Shown piece after piece: positions 14,311 through 21,782 of a stretch of 64,000 bases of DNA. The position numbers and the translations under genes are program-made. The stretch lies in assembly GCA_016710785.1 (NCBI GenBank), contig JADJUE010000003.1, positions 248,001-312,000 of the forward strand, given 5' to 3'. The notes beneath the pieces were generated by a model that saw only the letters and a program-made list of their open reading frames with translations, was not told the origin of the DNA and made no database searches. Within the stretch, counting starts at the first letter, position 1, and every line of letters begins with the position of its first letter. The stretch is from Candidatus Epilinea brevis. Lineage in GTDB: Bacteria; Chloroflexota; Anaerolineae; Epilineales; Epilineaceae.

Positions 14311-14811
14311 TCAGTCGATTGGCTCAACGCCCCTTTGCTGGGCCTGCTCGACGCCATCCTTCATGGCCTGCAGCACCTCGGGGGCGTGCCCCTGCCAATC
14401 CACAACTTCGCCGATGATGCGCAGCGGCTCTCGAGAGCGAAACGACCTGGTCGGATTGCCGGGAAACTTCTTGTCCGTCAGATTGGGGTCGTCCTCGATC
14501 GTACCGACCGGCTCGACGATGTAGATCCTGCCTCGCCCCTCGCCGAGCGCCAACTCCGCCCCCCAGGTGGCCGCATCCGGTGTGCCGGTCAGGTAGACGT
14601 AGGTCGTTGTCCGATCGCGTTTGCCGTAGTTGGCTGTGTGGCCCGGCTTGATCAGGTCTCCGGTCTTCAGGTCCGCCTTCGTACCATGGTAGAACCGCTC
14701 CACACCAGTCCCGTAGCACCTGGCACAGCCCTGCCCGTGACACACCGAACACGGGTGGGGCACGATGAACGGACCCGGATTGAAGCCGTCTGCCCCGCTT
14801 ACCATCACCAT
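14311..14811 (-). CDS. arr: Arr-like NAD+-rifamycin ADP-ribosyltransferase with a CxxC-x4-CxxC insertion
   Basis: From residue 40 on the product follows rifampin ADP-ribosyltransferases (Arr): 'FYHGTKADLKTGDLI', 'YVYLTGTPDAATWGAELAL', 'GRGRIYIVEPVGTIEDDPN', 'FPGNPTRSFRSREPL'. Arr inactivates rifamycins by ADP-ribosylation, and arr genes are classic integron cassettes. Unusually, about 25 residues including 'CSVCHGQGCARC' lie between the normal opening 'NPGPF' and 'YHGT', and could bind zinc. Starts at 14811 or 14805 are possible; both lie inside the stop region of the adjacent VOC-SnoaL remnant and have no good Shine-Dalgarno, so the native 5' end was probably replaced by recombination. 166 residues from 14811. 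Confidence 0.85.
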   Translation of the reverse strand: MVMVSGADGFNPGPFIVPHPCSVCHGQGCARCYGTGVERFYHGTKADLKTGDLIKPGHTANYGKRDRTTTYVYLTGTPDAATWGAELALGEGRGRIYIVEPVGTIEDDPNLTDKKFPGNPTRSFRSREPLRIIGEVVDWQGHAPEVLQAMKDGVEQAQQRGVEPID

Positions 14812-14972
14812 GGCTCGAAGCAGTCATGGTTGCGCTGGGTGCGGATGCGCCCATCCTCGATGTCGAAGAACATGGCGAAATGCGCCCGCATCTCCGCTCC
14901 CTGCGGCAGCGACCCGAGCTCCACGGCCAGGCCCCCCGTCCATTCGGCCTCCATCGCCACCATCGATCCGCT
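14805..14972 (-). pseudogene. VOC-SnoaL gene remnant 2 (3' end)
   Basis: The last about 55 codons, in frame, match the C-terminus of the intact protein at 18964-19752 at roughly 85% of residues ('SMVAMEAEWTGGLAVELGSL', 'AMFFDIEDGRIRTQRNHDC'). The 5' part is missing; at about 14975 it joins, head to head, a tail fragment of the AhpD-like gene. Confidence 0.8.
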
Positions 14973-14982
14973 CGCCGGCGGA

Positions 14983-15037
14983 CGATGGATCCTACGTGGC
15001 CGGGGCGCGGAACCTCTTGCAGCGGGGCTACCTCTGA
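14983..15037 (+). pseudogene. 3' tail fragment of the AhpD-like gene
   Basis: About 18 codons and the stop ('ADDGSYVAGARNLLQRGYL') are identical in protein sequence to the end of the gene at 10930-11517, with a few silent DNA changes. Nothing upstream of it is homologous, so a relative of that gene once stood here. Confidence 0.8.
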
Positions 15038-15082
15038 ACCAGCCCGCGCACCTGCGGCGCGAGGGGGTAGGTGTCGCTGCGC

Positions 15083-15493
15083 TCACTTGGCGCGCATTCT
15101 GTTGTTCTTGGCGTTGTGCTCAAGCTCGCAGAGGCCGAGTTCTTCCATCAGCGGCGGGATGTAGATGCCAAAACGTCCACGCAGGCCCTTCTTCAGTCCA
15201 TACCAGCCGCCTACCGGATTGGCTTCTGATCGGCCCCAGCTTTCAACGGTGCCGTCTTTCGCTGGCTTCTGCTCGTCGGCTCCACCGAGTTCGATCCAGT
15301 CGCCTGCCTGCTTGAGCATGGAATACAAGTCATCGATGCATCTGGCGTCGTAGTGCAGGACCGTGCTGCCAACAGTGCAGACTAGAATCTTCTTTCCGTC
15401 TTTCTCGTCTGTGTGCATCGTATACTCGGACGTCCCGGGAGGGGTCTTCAGTCTCCAAGGATTGTCCTTCGGTCGAGCGAACTGGGTTGCCAT
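15083..15493 (-). CDS. conserved hypothetical cassette protein (DUF6855-like)
   Basis: The 136-residue soluble product has a regular composition and recognisable blocks: 'PWRLKTPPGTSEYTMHTDEK', 'DARCIDDLYSMLKQAGDWIE', 'GGADEQKPAKDGTVESWGRS' and 'GWYGLKKGLRGRFGIYIPPL'. I associate these with a small family of unknown function (DUF6855); this assignment is from memory and moderate. The ATG at 15493 has GAAAGGGAAATC upstream. An attC-like site lies just before the start, so it is probably the next cassette in the row; its own attC is not visible. Confidence 0.75.
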   Translation of the reverse strand: MATQFARPKDNPWRLKTPPGTSEYTMHTDEKDGKKILVCTVGSTVLHYDARCIDDLYSMLKQAGDWIELGGADEQKPAKDGTVESWGRSEANPVGGWYGLKKGLRGRFGIYIPPLMEELGLCELEHNAKNNRMRAK

Positions 15494-15508
15494 GATTTCC
15501 CTTTCAGA

Positions 15509-15576
15509 TGCGAACGTAGAACGGTGGCCTCTTACGCTGCCTGCCGTCGCGGGTCCGGTTGACCGAGGGGTTAGGC
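15509..15576 (-). other. probable degenerate attC site
   Basis: On the minus strand it runs from GCCTAAC (15576-15570), 19 bp after the stop of the GNAT gene, through CCTCGGTCAACCGGACC to a degenerate core GTTCGCA (15515-15509). The first half looks like common attC arms; the second half pairs only partly with it. Confidence 0.45.
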
Positions 15577-15595
15577 GTCGCTGAACTGCGGTGAC

Positions 15596-16153
15596 TCACG
15601 TTCTTGCCTCCCAGTCGCTGCGCAGCAACCCGTAAAGGGCGGAGTCCGAGACTTCACCGGATACGATCCAACGTTGGCGAAGATGGCCCTCCTTGACAAA
15701 GCCCAAGCGCTGAAGAACTCTTTCGGACCTCTCGTTTCGTGGATCGATGTCCGCTTCGATGCGATTCAGATTGAGATTGGTGAACCCGTAGTTCACAAGG
15801 CTACGCAGTGACTCCGACATCAGTGCTTTACCCCAACTCTGCGAGCGAAGGATGTAGCCCATCTCAGCACGGCGGCTGGCTTCGTGAAAGCTGAAAAGCG
15901 CGCAGGCGCCGATCAATGTGCTGCTTTCTCGCTCTTCGATACCGAGACGCAGGTATTCGCCTGCTTGCGTTGCCTTGCTCTCCCGTTCAATCATTTCGAT
16001 TGCCTGCTCAATTCGGGTCCAAGCAGGCGTTCCCCAGAACCGCATAACGGTCGGGTCTGAGTAGATCGCGAAAAGTTCAGCAGCGTCGTCTGGGCGCAAC
16101 GCGCGCAGTACAAGACGCTCTGTGTTGATGGGGAGTTGTAGAAAGCTTGGCAC
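15596..16153 (-). CDS. RimJ/RimL-type GNAT acetyltransferase
   Basis: The 185-residue protein is a GNAT of the Acetyltransf_3 (RimJ/L) class: 'LPINTERLVLRALRPDDAAE' at the start, 'FAIYSDPTVMRFWGTPAW', the CoA-binding region 'LRSQSWGKALMSESLRSLVN' and 'NRIEADIDPRNERSERVLQR' followed by 'LGFVKEGHLRQRW'. Members acetylate N-terminal amines of proteins or small molecules. It starts with GTG at 16153; no strong Shine-Dalgarno is visible, as in many cassettes. A GTTAGGC heptamer (16179-16173) lies 19 bp upstream and a probable attC follows the gene, so it is likely a cassette. Its lower GC content than the neighbouring core genes supports import. Confidence 0.85.
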   Translation of the reverse strand: MPSFLQLPINTERLVLRALRPDDAAELFAIYSDPTVMRFWGTPAWTRIEQAIEMIERESKATQAGEYLRLGIEERESSTLIGACALFSFHEASRRAEMGYILRSQSWGKALMSESLRSLVNYGFTNLNLNRIEADIDPRNERSERVLQRLGFVKEGHLRQRWIVSGEVSDSALYGLLRSDWEART

Positions 16154-16365
16154 GATGCGGTTGTGTTCCGCCGCCTAACTTCTCATGATGTCGACGGACC
16201 TGGCTGCATATCCATGATGACGCAGTCGCGTTGCCAAAGCATACCCCAGCATACAGCCCTCGCTCTCCAGGATCACCGCGGATGATCCGGACCCGGACAA
16301 TCATGGCCTCGGATCCCGCGCTTGTCAATCCGCATTGAGTCGTCTAGCCGGTCGGCCATCAGAGC
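16154..16365. other. gene-free stretch with a candidate half attC site
   Basis: GCCTAAC on the plus strand (16173-16179) could be one end of an attC preceding the GNAT cassette, but the other half (around 16230, GCGTTGCC) does not match the consensus and arm pairing is weak. Nothing else recognised. Confidence 0.3.
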
Positions 16366-16452
16366 TCGCTCCCGATCATCATCCGGTGCCCATCCACCGT
16401 GTACAGGCCGAACTCGCGCACCTCGAAGCCCAGGACATCGTGGTAGAAGGCG
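16366..16452 (-). pseudogene. VOC-SnoaL gene remnant 3, internally deleted
   Basis: DNA matching the middle of the intact gene (GCTCGCTCCCGATCATCATC through GGCCGAACTCGCGCA) is joined directly to DNA from its N-terminal part (CACCTCGAAGCCCAGGACAT). About 190 bp between them are missing. The right end switches to another fragment at a short shared sequence, GCGGGTGATC. Confidence 0.75.
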
Positions 16453-16457
16453 ACACG

Positions 16458-16540
16458 ATGCGGGTGATCGCGCTGATCCAGGAGCCGGCGGTGATCGACA
16501 AGATCCTGCGGCACCTGCGCGGAGAGCGCTTGACATGGGG
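16458..16540 (+). pseudogene. probable transposase C-terminal remnant (IS91-like tail)
   Basis: The plus strand reads 'MRVIALIQEPAVIDKILRHL' and 'RGE', which resembles the C-terminal 'x-R-V-I-A-x-I-x-x-P-x-V-I-x-x-I-L-x-H-L' tail seen in IS91-type transposases. Only about 25 codons exist and no HUH/Y2 region or element ends are visible. Low to moderate confidence from the short match. Confidence 0.45.
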
Positions 16541-16587
16541 TGCCTGGGGGGGTATGTTGGGGGCGTGGGACTGACATTCCTATCTCC

Positions 16588-16680
16588 TTGCTGACCCGCC
16601 GAAGGTTTCTCCAGGCAACGAGCGCGACCATTGGTACCGCACTCGGAACCGGCCTCTACGCCTGGAAGGTGGAGCCCCGC
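16588..16680 (+). pseudogene. Tat signal-peptide fragment of a metallophosphoesterase-like gene
   Basis: About 30 codons encode 'LTRRRFLQATSATIGTALGT' and 'GLYAWKVEP', a twin-arginine signal (R-R-R-F-L) with the 'Y-x-W-x-V-E-P' that follows it in exported metallophosphoesterases. It stops being homologous exactly at the start of the lipoprotein gene at 16681, with which it is in frame, so a fused translation cannot be excluded. Confidence 0.55.
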
Positions 16681-18048
16681 ATGAATCAACTCATGAACGG
16701 TCGCCGACGAGGCTGTGGCGTAGCGGCGATAGGAGGCTTGGCGCTGGGGGCATTGACCGGTTGTGCCCGCGAGCCAGCCATCCAAGTCCAGCCTCCGGCG
16801 CAGTCGGCCACGGCGGAACCGACCCTTGCGATCGCAACTCCAGCGTCGCGCTCCGGCGACGTCGCCGTACTCCTGGCGCATCCGCCCGCGGCAATGACCA
16901 CGGTGGAGCTGGACGCATACCACGGTGACGACTACATGTCATGGCCGGGGCGAGGTCGGATGGAGGCGATGACCGGCTGCCCGTCGCAAGACAGTTCACC
17001 GCTGCTGGACCAACCGCTTTGGCAGACCCTTACGTTCGCCAACGAGTCGTCGAACAACCTGCCCCCGTCGGGAGCACCGTGGCTCATCGCGGCTAGCGCG
17101 CCAGGTGTGGTTGAAATCGACTGGCCACACTTCGCACGATTTCGGGGCCACCTCGGCGATCCGGCCTTCGCCCACTGCCAGGACGCGGATCGGATCTTCG
17201 TCGTGGAGGCTGTGGTTGCGGTCTACGTGGCGAGGCGGCCGGATTGGCTGGTCACACCAGATGTGATGGCGTGGCGTACGTCCAAGATACCGCGCTTCGG
17301 CGTTCGACTGCATCACCCGGCCGACATGGTGTTCGCCTCCGATGGCGACGATGCTTGGACGCTCACCAGCCCCGAATGGCCGCAGTACCCGCTGCGGCTG
17401 GCCATCGCCAAGGCTGCCGCCGAGAGCATCGCGACACGCGACAATCGCAATGTGCAACCAGAAGTGCGGTTGGGAGGCTTCGTTCAACATCCGCCTGCGT
17501 CGCTCAACCTGCCGAATGCGCCGCCGCTGTCCGGCGACGTCAGCTACTGTAATGGCGATATCCACGGTGGTTGCGTGGAGGTCCGCTTCGCGCACGGCGG
17601 CATGGCGTATGGCTTCCGCCAGGACTACGGCACCGGCTTCGAGCTTGATCCGCAGGTGCTGAGGCTCGCCGGGAACATCCTGGACGCCTTCGAGATCGAT
17701 ATCCGAGCCACCATCACGCCCATCCCGCCGCCCAAGACGACGCTCGGTCCCGGCCCATTCTGGACACGCGCCCAGGCCGAGCGGGTGGCGCTCGACATGA
17801 TCGGAAGCGCGATTGGACCTTCGCAGGGCACTTGGCAGATCGTCGATGCCCGACTGGTGCCTGAAGCCGAAGCGCTCGATCTCGGCCGCTGCGAGGTCCA
17901 CCGCGACGCCGAGAACATGGGGTACGCGTTCCCCGACGGCGTGTGGATGGTGGAGATGACCGCTGTGGCTGAAAGCCGCACGCTCGTCTACAGTACCTAC
18001 CTCGACGCGACGAACGGCTTCCACCTGTGCACGGCGGAGCAGAAGTGA
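16681..18048 (+). CDS. putative secreted lipoprotein of unknown function
   Basis: The 455-residue protein starts with a basic segment, a hydrophobic stretch and the lipobox 'LALGALTGC', so it should be lipid-anchored on the outside of the cell. A Pro/Ala/Thr-rich linker follows (about residues 28-60). The rest is acidic and Trp-rich with no motif I recognise; blocks include 'GDDYMSWPGRGRMEAMTGC' and 'FWTRAQAERVALDMIGSAIG', the latter a possible start of a PepSY-like or similar C-terminal domain. The ATG at 16681 is chosen because it gives a complete lipoprotein signal; an open frame continues upstream into a Tat-signal fragment. It lies upstream of the toxin-antitoxin pair on the same strand. 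Confidence 0.7.
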   Translation: MNQLMNGRRRGCGVAAIGGLALGALTGCAREPAIQVQPPAQSATAEPTLAIATPASRSGDVAVLLAHPPAAMTTVELDAYHGDDYMSWPGRGRMEAMTGCPSQDSSPLLDQPLWQTLTFANESSNNLPPSGAPWLIAASAPGVVEIDWPHFARFRGHLGDPAFAHCQDADRIFVVEAVVAVYVARRPDWLVTPDVMAWRTSKIPRFGVRLHHPADMVFASDGDDAWTLTSPEWPQYPLRLAIAKAAAESIATRDNRNVQPEVRLGGFVQHPPASLNLPNAPPLSGDVSYCNGDIHGGCVEVRFAHGGMAYGFRQDYGTGFELDPQVLRLAGNILDAFEIDIRATITPIPPPKTTLGPGPFWTRAQAERVALDMIGSAIGPSQGTWQIVDARLVPEAEALDLGRCEVHRDAENMGYAFPDGVWMVEMTAVAESRTLVYSTYLDATNGFHLCTAEQK

Positions 18049-18070
18049 GACGTCGATCACCTGGCCTGGA

Positions 18071-18111
18071 TTGACAACACCCGCCCCGATTCGTACAATG
18101 TACGAATCGGG
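18071..18111 (+). promoter_or_regulatory. promoter with overlapping operator palindrome for the tacAT-type operon
   Basis: TTGACA (18071-18076) and TACAAT (18094-18099) are separated by 17 bp, a near-ideal sigma70 promoter. The -10 box lies inside a 27-bp palindrome (18085-18111): CCCGATTCGTACA, a central A, TGTACGAATCGGG. The RHH antitoxin encoded just downstream most likely binds here and represses the operon. Confidence 0.85.
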
Positions 18112-18119
18112 AGTTGCCC

Positions 18120-18428
18120 ATGTCGAATGCTGCAGCCGTGTATCGGACTTTGCCGGCCGAGGAACGTCAGGAGTTCCGACTGCCGATGCTGCTGAAAGAG
18201 CATCTGGGTCGTGCCGCCGCGCAGGCCGGCCAAAGCGTGGCTGAGTACATCACCATGGTGCTCGCGGAGCGCGTCACGCAAGATCTTGCCACGTCGATGG
18301 AATGGGCGCTCTCGGTCGACGAGCAGGCCACGCTGCTCCGTGTGCTCGCGAGCGCGCAGGAGCCGACCGCGCGTGCCCATGCCATAGCAGAGCGCGCTGA
18401 CACGATGTTTGGAGAGTCGTTGGCCTGA
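18120..18428 (+). CDS. DUF1778 (TacA-like) ribbon-helix-helix antitoxin
   Basis: The 102-residue protein belongs to the DUF1778/TacA antitoxins. Its N-terminal half holds the ribbon-helix-helix ('RQEFRLPMLLKEHLGRAAAQ', 'AGQSVAEYITMVLAERVTQD'); the C-terminal half, ending 'ERADTMFGESLA', should wrap the toxin ('ALSVDEQATLLRVLA'). It is expected to neutralise the adjacent GNAT toxin and to autorepress through the palindrome at 18085-18111. The ATG at 18120 is preferred to the TTG at 18114. The leader is short (about 15-20 bases after the -10 box) and lacks a strong Shine-Dalgarno. The stop TGA overlaps the toxin start by one base. Confidence 0.9.
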   Translation: MSNAAAVYRTLPAEERQEFRLPMLLKEHLGRAAAQAGQSVAEYITMVLAERVTQDLATSMEWALSVDEQATLLRVLASAQEPTARAHAIAERADTMFGESLA

Positions 18429-18937
18429 TGGCGACACCGCTCCCGTCGCTTTCGCCGCTCGTGCTGCTGACGCCCACTCACCAGGTTCGCCCCTTCACGT
18501 GCGGCAACGTCGAGATCGATCGATTCCTGCACGACCGGGCGGCGATCGAGCAGGCATTGCGACTGAGCCAGGTCTATGTGACCGTGGATGCGGGCGGCGC
18601 CGTCTGCGGCTACTTCACGCTCGCCCCGCTCGCCGTGCGAGTGGAGCCGTCATTCCTCGCGAGCCTCGGCGTCGGCGCGGTCCCGTACCCGTCGATCGGC
18701 GGCTTCCTTTTGGGACGGCTCGGAGTCGCCACAGCCCTGCAAGGTCGAGGAATCGGCGAGGCCCTGGTCATGCGGGCCGCGCAGATCGCCAAACGCGAAG
18801 CGGCGTTTGTCGGCGGCGTGTTCTTGGCCGTTGATCCGAAGGACGACCGGCTGATGCAGTGGTATGCCATGCAATCGTTCGTAGCGCTCGGCGGCAAGGG
18901 GCGACGAATGGTGTTACCGCTTCGGGCGGTGCCGTAG
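18428..18937 (+). CDS. TacT-like GNAT toxin
   Basis: This 169-residue GNAT has the hallmarks of toxins that acetylate the amino group of aminoacyl-tRNA: it opens with 'VRPFTCGNVEIDRFLHDRA', continues 'YVTVDAGGAVCGYFTLAPLA', has 'LLGRLGVATALQGRGIGEAL' for acetyl-CoA binding (Q-G-R-G-I-G), and ends with 'LMQWYAMQSFVAL', where the Tyr is the conserved general acid. It overlaps the antitoxin stop (TGATG), so production is coupled. The pair is complete, unlike the HicAB, HigA and HsdR remnants nearby, and may help keep the region in the genome. Confidence 0.9.
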   Translation: MATPLPSLSPLVLLTPTHQVRPFTCGNVEIDRFLHDRAAIEQALRLSQVYVTVDAGGAVCGYFTLAPLAVRVEPSFLASLGVGAVPYPSIGGFLLGRLGVATALQGRGIGEALVMRAAQIAKREAAFVGGVFLAVDPKDDRLMQWYAMQSFVALGGKGRRMVLPLRAVP

Positions 18938-18963
18938 GCGGTCAAGATCGCCCCCTCACACCG

Positions 18964-19752
18964 TCACCAGGGCTCGAAGCAGTCGTAGTTGCGCTGCGCA
19001 CGGATGCGACCGTCCTCGATGTCGAAGAACATGGCCAGATGCGCCCGCATTTCCGCCCCTGGCGGCAGCGACCCGAGCGCCACGGCCAAGATCCCCGTCC
19101 ATTCGGCCTCCATGGCCACCATCGATCCGTGGGCCACGGCCCGGTGGACGACATAGCGCTGAGCGCTGAGCAGCTTCCGGCCCTGCTCGGCGCGCGACAG
19201 CATCGTGGCCAGGTCGCTGCGGCCGCCGTTGGGGTTGAGGCGGTTGGGCAGCTCGACCTGCTCGGCGTCCGCGGTGAAGAAGCGCGCCAGGTCGTCGCCC
19301 ACAGCGCCGGCTTCGAGCGCCGCCAGGTAGGAGCGCAGCAGGGCCAGGTTGGCCGCTTCGATGGGGGCCACTTCGCCGAGGGCCGGCGACACCGCCTGCT
19401 CGCTCCCGATCATCATCCGGTGCCCATCCACCGTGTACAGGCCGAACTCGCGCATGCCCCAGGGCTCGTCGCGTAGCGGCTTGATGAGCGCCACCCCGTG
19501 CTCGCGCGCCCGGCGGTAGTAGTCGTCGACGCCTTCCACCGTCAGGTAGGCGAAGTACGAATGGTCCCCCAGCTCGGCTGCCGGTGTGGCGTCCGGGCAT
19601 TCCCCGGCCATGATGCGGCAGACGTCCTTTTCGAAGATGCGCCATCCCGGGTCGCCGATCTCACGCACCTCGAAGCCCAGGACATCGCGGTAGAAGGCCG
19701 CCGACCGCTCAAGGTCGGGGACGGCCAGGACGTACATCGTGCGGGTGATCAT
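18964..19752 (-). CDS. VOC (glyoxalase-like) and SnoaL-like fusion protein
   Basis: The 262-residue protein joins two small domains. Residues 1-125 are a vicinal-oxygen-chelate fold: 'MITRTMYVLAVPDLERSAAF', 'YRDVLGFEVREIGDPGW' and 'FGLYTVDGHRMMIGSE', where Glu/His residues would bind a metal. Residues about 132-262 are a SnoaL/NTF2-like domain ('LALLRSYLAALEAGAVGDD', 'LAMFFDIEDGRIRAQRNYDC'). The fusion could bind or detoxify a small molecule. It starts 13 bp after the stop of a membrane-protein gene and is probably co-transcribed. Three broken copies of this gene occur at 13905-14038, 14805-14972 and 16366-16452, so it or its relatives have been repeatedly rearranged. Confidence 0.85.
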   Translation of the reverse strand: MITRTMYVLAVPDLERSAAFYRDVLGFEVREIGDPGWRIFEKDVCRIMAGECPDATPAAELGDHSYFAYLTVEGVDDYYRRAREHGVALIKPLRDEPWGMREFGLYTVDGHRMMIGSEQAVSPALGEVAPIEAANLALLRSYLAALEAGAVGDDLARFFTADAEQVELPNRLNPNGGRSDLATMLSRAEQGRKLLSAQRYVVHRAVAHGSMVAMEAEWTGILAVALGSLPPGAEMRAHLAMFFDIEDGRIRAQRNYDCFEPW

Positions 19753-19765
19753 CAGCGGCTCCTGG

Positions 19766-20167
19766 TCATGGGCGGCTGTCGCCGCGCCCCGTCGGATTGC
19801 GGAACAACACCAGCCCGAACCACAGGCCGAACACCGTATAGGCCAGGGCCCCGATCACGATGCCCGACGTCGCCGGCCCAGCGGCCAGAGCCTTGAGCAG
19901 CAGCAGCGCCACCATGAAGAAGTGAAGGAAGTTGCCCATGGCCAGCGGTCGGCCGTAGATGCCACCCATGAGACTGCCGCGAGCCATCCAGTTGAGCATC
20001 GCCAAGCCGAGGTACAGCGCGCCCAGAACCTGCAGCAGCAAGACCACGGGCGCGCCCGGCGGCGCACCGGCATAGGCCAAGACCTCCTGCGGCAGGAAGG
20101 AGGCGGCCACACCCAGCGCGCCCATGAACAAGGCGCTCGCGCTCATCAGCCAACGGGTTTTCATCAT
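19766..20167 (-). CDS. small four-helix membrane protein
   Basis: The product of about 133 residues has four membrane spans: 'LMSASALFMGALGVAASFL', 'APVVLLLQVLGALYLGLAML', 'LHFFMVALLLLKALAAG' and 'SGIVIGALAYTVFGLWFGLV', with a 'NWMARGSLMGGIYGRPLAMG' loop in the middle. It resembles uncharacterised DoxX/DUF4345-like helix bundles, but I cannot assign it firmly. Two adjacent ATG codons (20167, 20164) follow GGGAGGCG; the longer frame to 20221 is less likely. It is the upstream partner of the VOC-SnoaL gene. Confidence 0.75.
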   Translation of the reverse strand: MMKTRWLMSASALFMGALGVAASFLPQEVLAYAGAPPGAPVVLLLQVLGALYLGLAMLNWMARGSLMGGIYGRPLAMGNFLHFFMVALLLLKALAAGPATSGIVIGALAYTVFGLWFGLVLFRNPTGRGDSRP

Positions 20168-20307
20168 CGCCTCCCGCAAGTCCACCACCGCCTGCCTTTC
20201 ATCGAGGACATAGGTTGCCACAGAGGGCCGCCTCCCTCACAGCGCGAGCACCTGACCGGTCGATGCCCAGGGGGGAAGGGCTCTTCCGAGAACACGGTCT
20301 TCGCCCA

Positions 20308-20433
20308 TCAAGAAGCGGACGCTTCGACCGATCGTCGATACGCCTCCACCGCCCGGCGGGTGGTATGCCAGTTGCGGCCCCGCTTGATGGCTTCCAGCCG
20401 CCCCCGGCGGGCCAGGAGGCGGGTTTCCGGCAA
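20308..20433 (-). pseudogene. N-terminally truncated helix-turn-helix (excisionase/MerR-like) domain
   Basis: A 41-codon frame from a TTG at 20433 reads 'LLARRGRLEAIKRGRNWHTT' and 'RRAVEAYRRSVEASAS', the second half of an HTH_17-type DNA-binding domain. The first helices ('V-x-E-A-A-x-x-L-G-V-S') are missing, with an in-frame TGA one codon before the TTG. It is probably a broken gene; the inverted repeat at 20453-20487, just upstream, could be its former operator. Confidence 0.6.
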
Positions 20434-20452
20434 GGCTCAGTCCTCTGTATCG

Positions 20453-20487
20453 GTATCGGATAGCGTTGATGATTGCTTATCCGATAC
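20453..20487. promoter_or_regulatory. inverted repeat, possible operator
   Basis: GTATCGGATA (20453-20462) is repeated as TATCCGATAC (20478-20487) in inverted orientation with a 15-bp spacer. It lies in a 270-bp gene-free gap between the truncated HTH frame and the cyclase-like gene. No clear -35/-10 pair was found next to it. Confidence 0.65.
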
Positions 20488-20706
20488 GGTGCCGGGTCAA
20501 GATCGCATGGCTGACTGCCGGACACATCGTCACGTATCGGCCGGACGAGAGGCCCTTGGCATCCACGTGAAGCGATCGCCGGTGGCGACCTGAAGCTGCC
20601 TCTCCGAACCCGGTATCGCCGCCGACCTCATTCGTCAGGTCCTGCCCCAAGCCGCTGGGCGGCACCTATGACGGCAGCCCACTGCGTTCCCCCGCCGCTC
20701 CGAGCC

Positions 20707-21648
20707 TCAGCCCTCCCACCAGCGCAGCACCCGCAGCGCGCGCAAGGTGTTCCAGCGGCTGGGTCCGCCGACCTTCTCCATGTCGAAGAAGACCTTGCCC
20801 GCATACTTCTGCTGCAGCGGCCAACTGCCATCGACGCGGCGGCGGCTCTGCAGCAGGTCGATCGCGTCCTGCAGGCGGTCGTCGCGCGGCGCGTTCAGCC
20901 GGGCGAAGTAGTCCAGTCCGCGCAAGACATCGTAATGCCAGCGAGGCGGGTAGGACAGCAGCGTGAAGCGGCGGTCGATGACCGCACCGGTCTTGTCCGA
21001 GCGGAACAGGCGATGCTCGAGGACCAAGTCCAGGGCGCTTCGTTCGGCGTCCAGAACGGCGCCGCGCAAGGGGTGCTGCGGCGTGGTCTCCAGCCATTCG
21101 CGCAGGCCATCGAGCACGTTGAAGGTGGTGTGGAAGGAGCTGTGGTGGGGCTTGGGCCGGCGCAGGCGGCGGCAGTTCCAGGCCCCGTCGGGCATCGTCT
21201 CCGCGAGCAGGTTCGCGACGATCGCGTCCAGGCGATCGTCGCGGATGTCGAAGCGGGCCGCGATCGACAGGACCATGCCCACGACGCAGCGATCGCAGGC
21301 CGCCAGCTTGCCCATGAACGCGTCGTCGCGCGTGGGGCCTAGCAGCCGGTCGAGCACCAGAGCGCCGGCCAGCTGCGCCGGCCGGCAGTCGCGCGGGATG
21401 CCGATGGCGCCCAAGCTCAGGAGGGTGTAGGTGGTGGAGATCCATTTCGGCGAATAGATGCCGCCGCCCCAACTGCCATCGGGCGCCTGCAAGGCCAACA
21501 GCCGCGCGCCCCAACCCTCGACCAGGGTGCGGCGCTGCTCGTCCTGCCAGTGCTCCGCCGGCGCGCCCTGCAGGTCGCGCATCGTCTGCCAGCGGATGGC
21601 GGGATCGCCCTCCATCAGCCAGGCCACCAACGCGTCGGTCTTGTTCAC
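20707..21648 (-). CDS. squalene-cyclase/prenyltransferase-fold protein of unknown function
   Basis: The 313-residue protein has the alpha-alpha barrel repeat pattern of terpene-cyclase/prenyltransferase folds: 'LQAPDGSWGGGIYSPKWI' and 'SRRRVDGSWPLQQKY' are QW-like repeats, with 'TMPDGAWNCRRLRRP' in between. The catalytic DxDD of squalene-hopene cyclases is not visible, and the chain is half the length of those enzymes, so it is unlikely to be a cyclase; many such proteins act as unknown hydrolases or scaffolds. The start 'MNKTDALVAWLMEGDPAIRW' is typical for this subgroup. Its last 51 bp are copied at 5519-5569. Confidence 0.75.
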   Translation of the reverse strand: MNKTDALVAWLMEGDPAIRWQTMRDLQGAPAEHWQDEQRRTLVEGWGARLLALQAPDGSWGGGIYSPKWISTTYTLLSLGAIGIPRDCRPAQLAGALVLDRLLGPTRDDAFMGKLAACDRCVVGMVLSIAARFDIRDDRLDAIVANLLAETMPDGAWNCRRLRRPKPHHSSFHTTFNVLDGLREWLETTPQHPLRGAVLDAERSALDLVLEHRLFRSDKTGAVIDRRFTLLSYPPRWHYDVLRGLDYFARLNAPRDDRLQDAIDLLQSRRRVDGSWPLQQKYAGKVFFDMEKVGGPSRWNTLRALRVLRWWEG

Positions 21649-21782
21649 AGCCGCATTGTGCCCTCTTCGAAAGCGGAAGGGTAGCCATGTCAGTCGTGGG
21701 GCTAGACCGGCCCCCCCTCGCCACGCCTAGCGCTCGCTCCCAGCGCTGCCGGCACGAACTCGATGATGAGCCTCCGCCGCGA

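Noticed and set aside
3650..20600. Prophage or conjugative element
   Set aside because: No capsid, tail, terminase, relaxase, integrase or mobilisation gene was seen; the zone consists of small cassettes and fragments.
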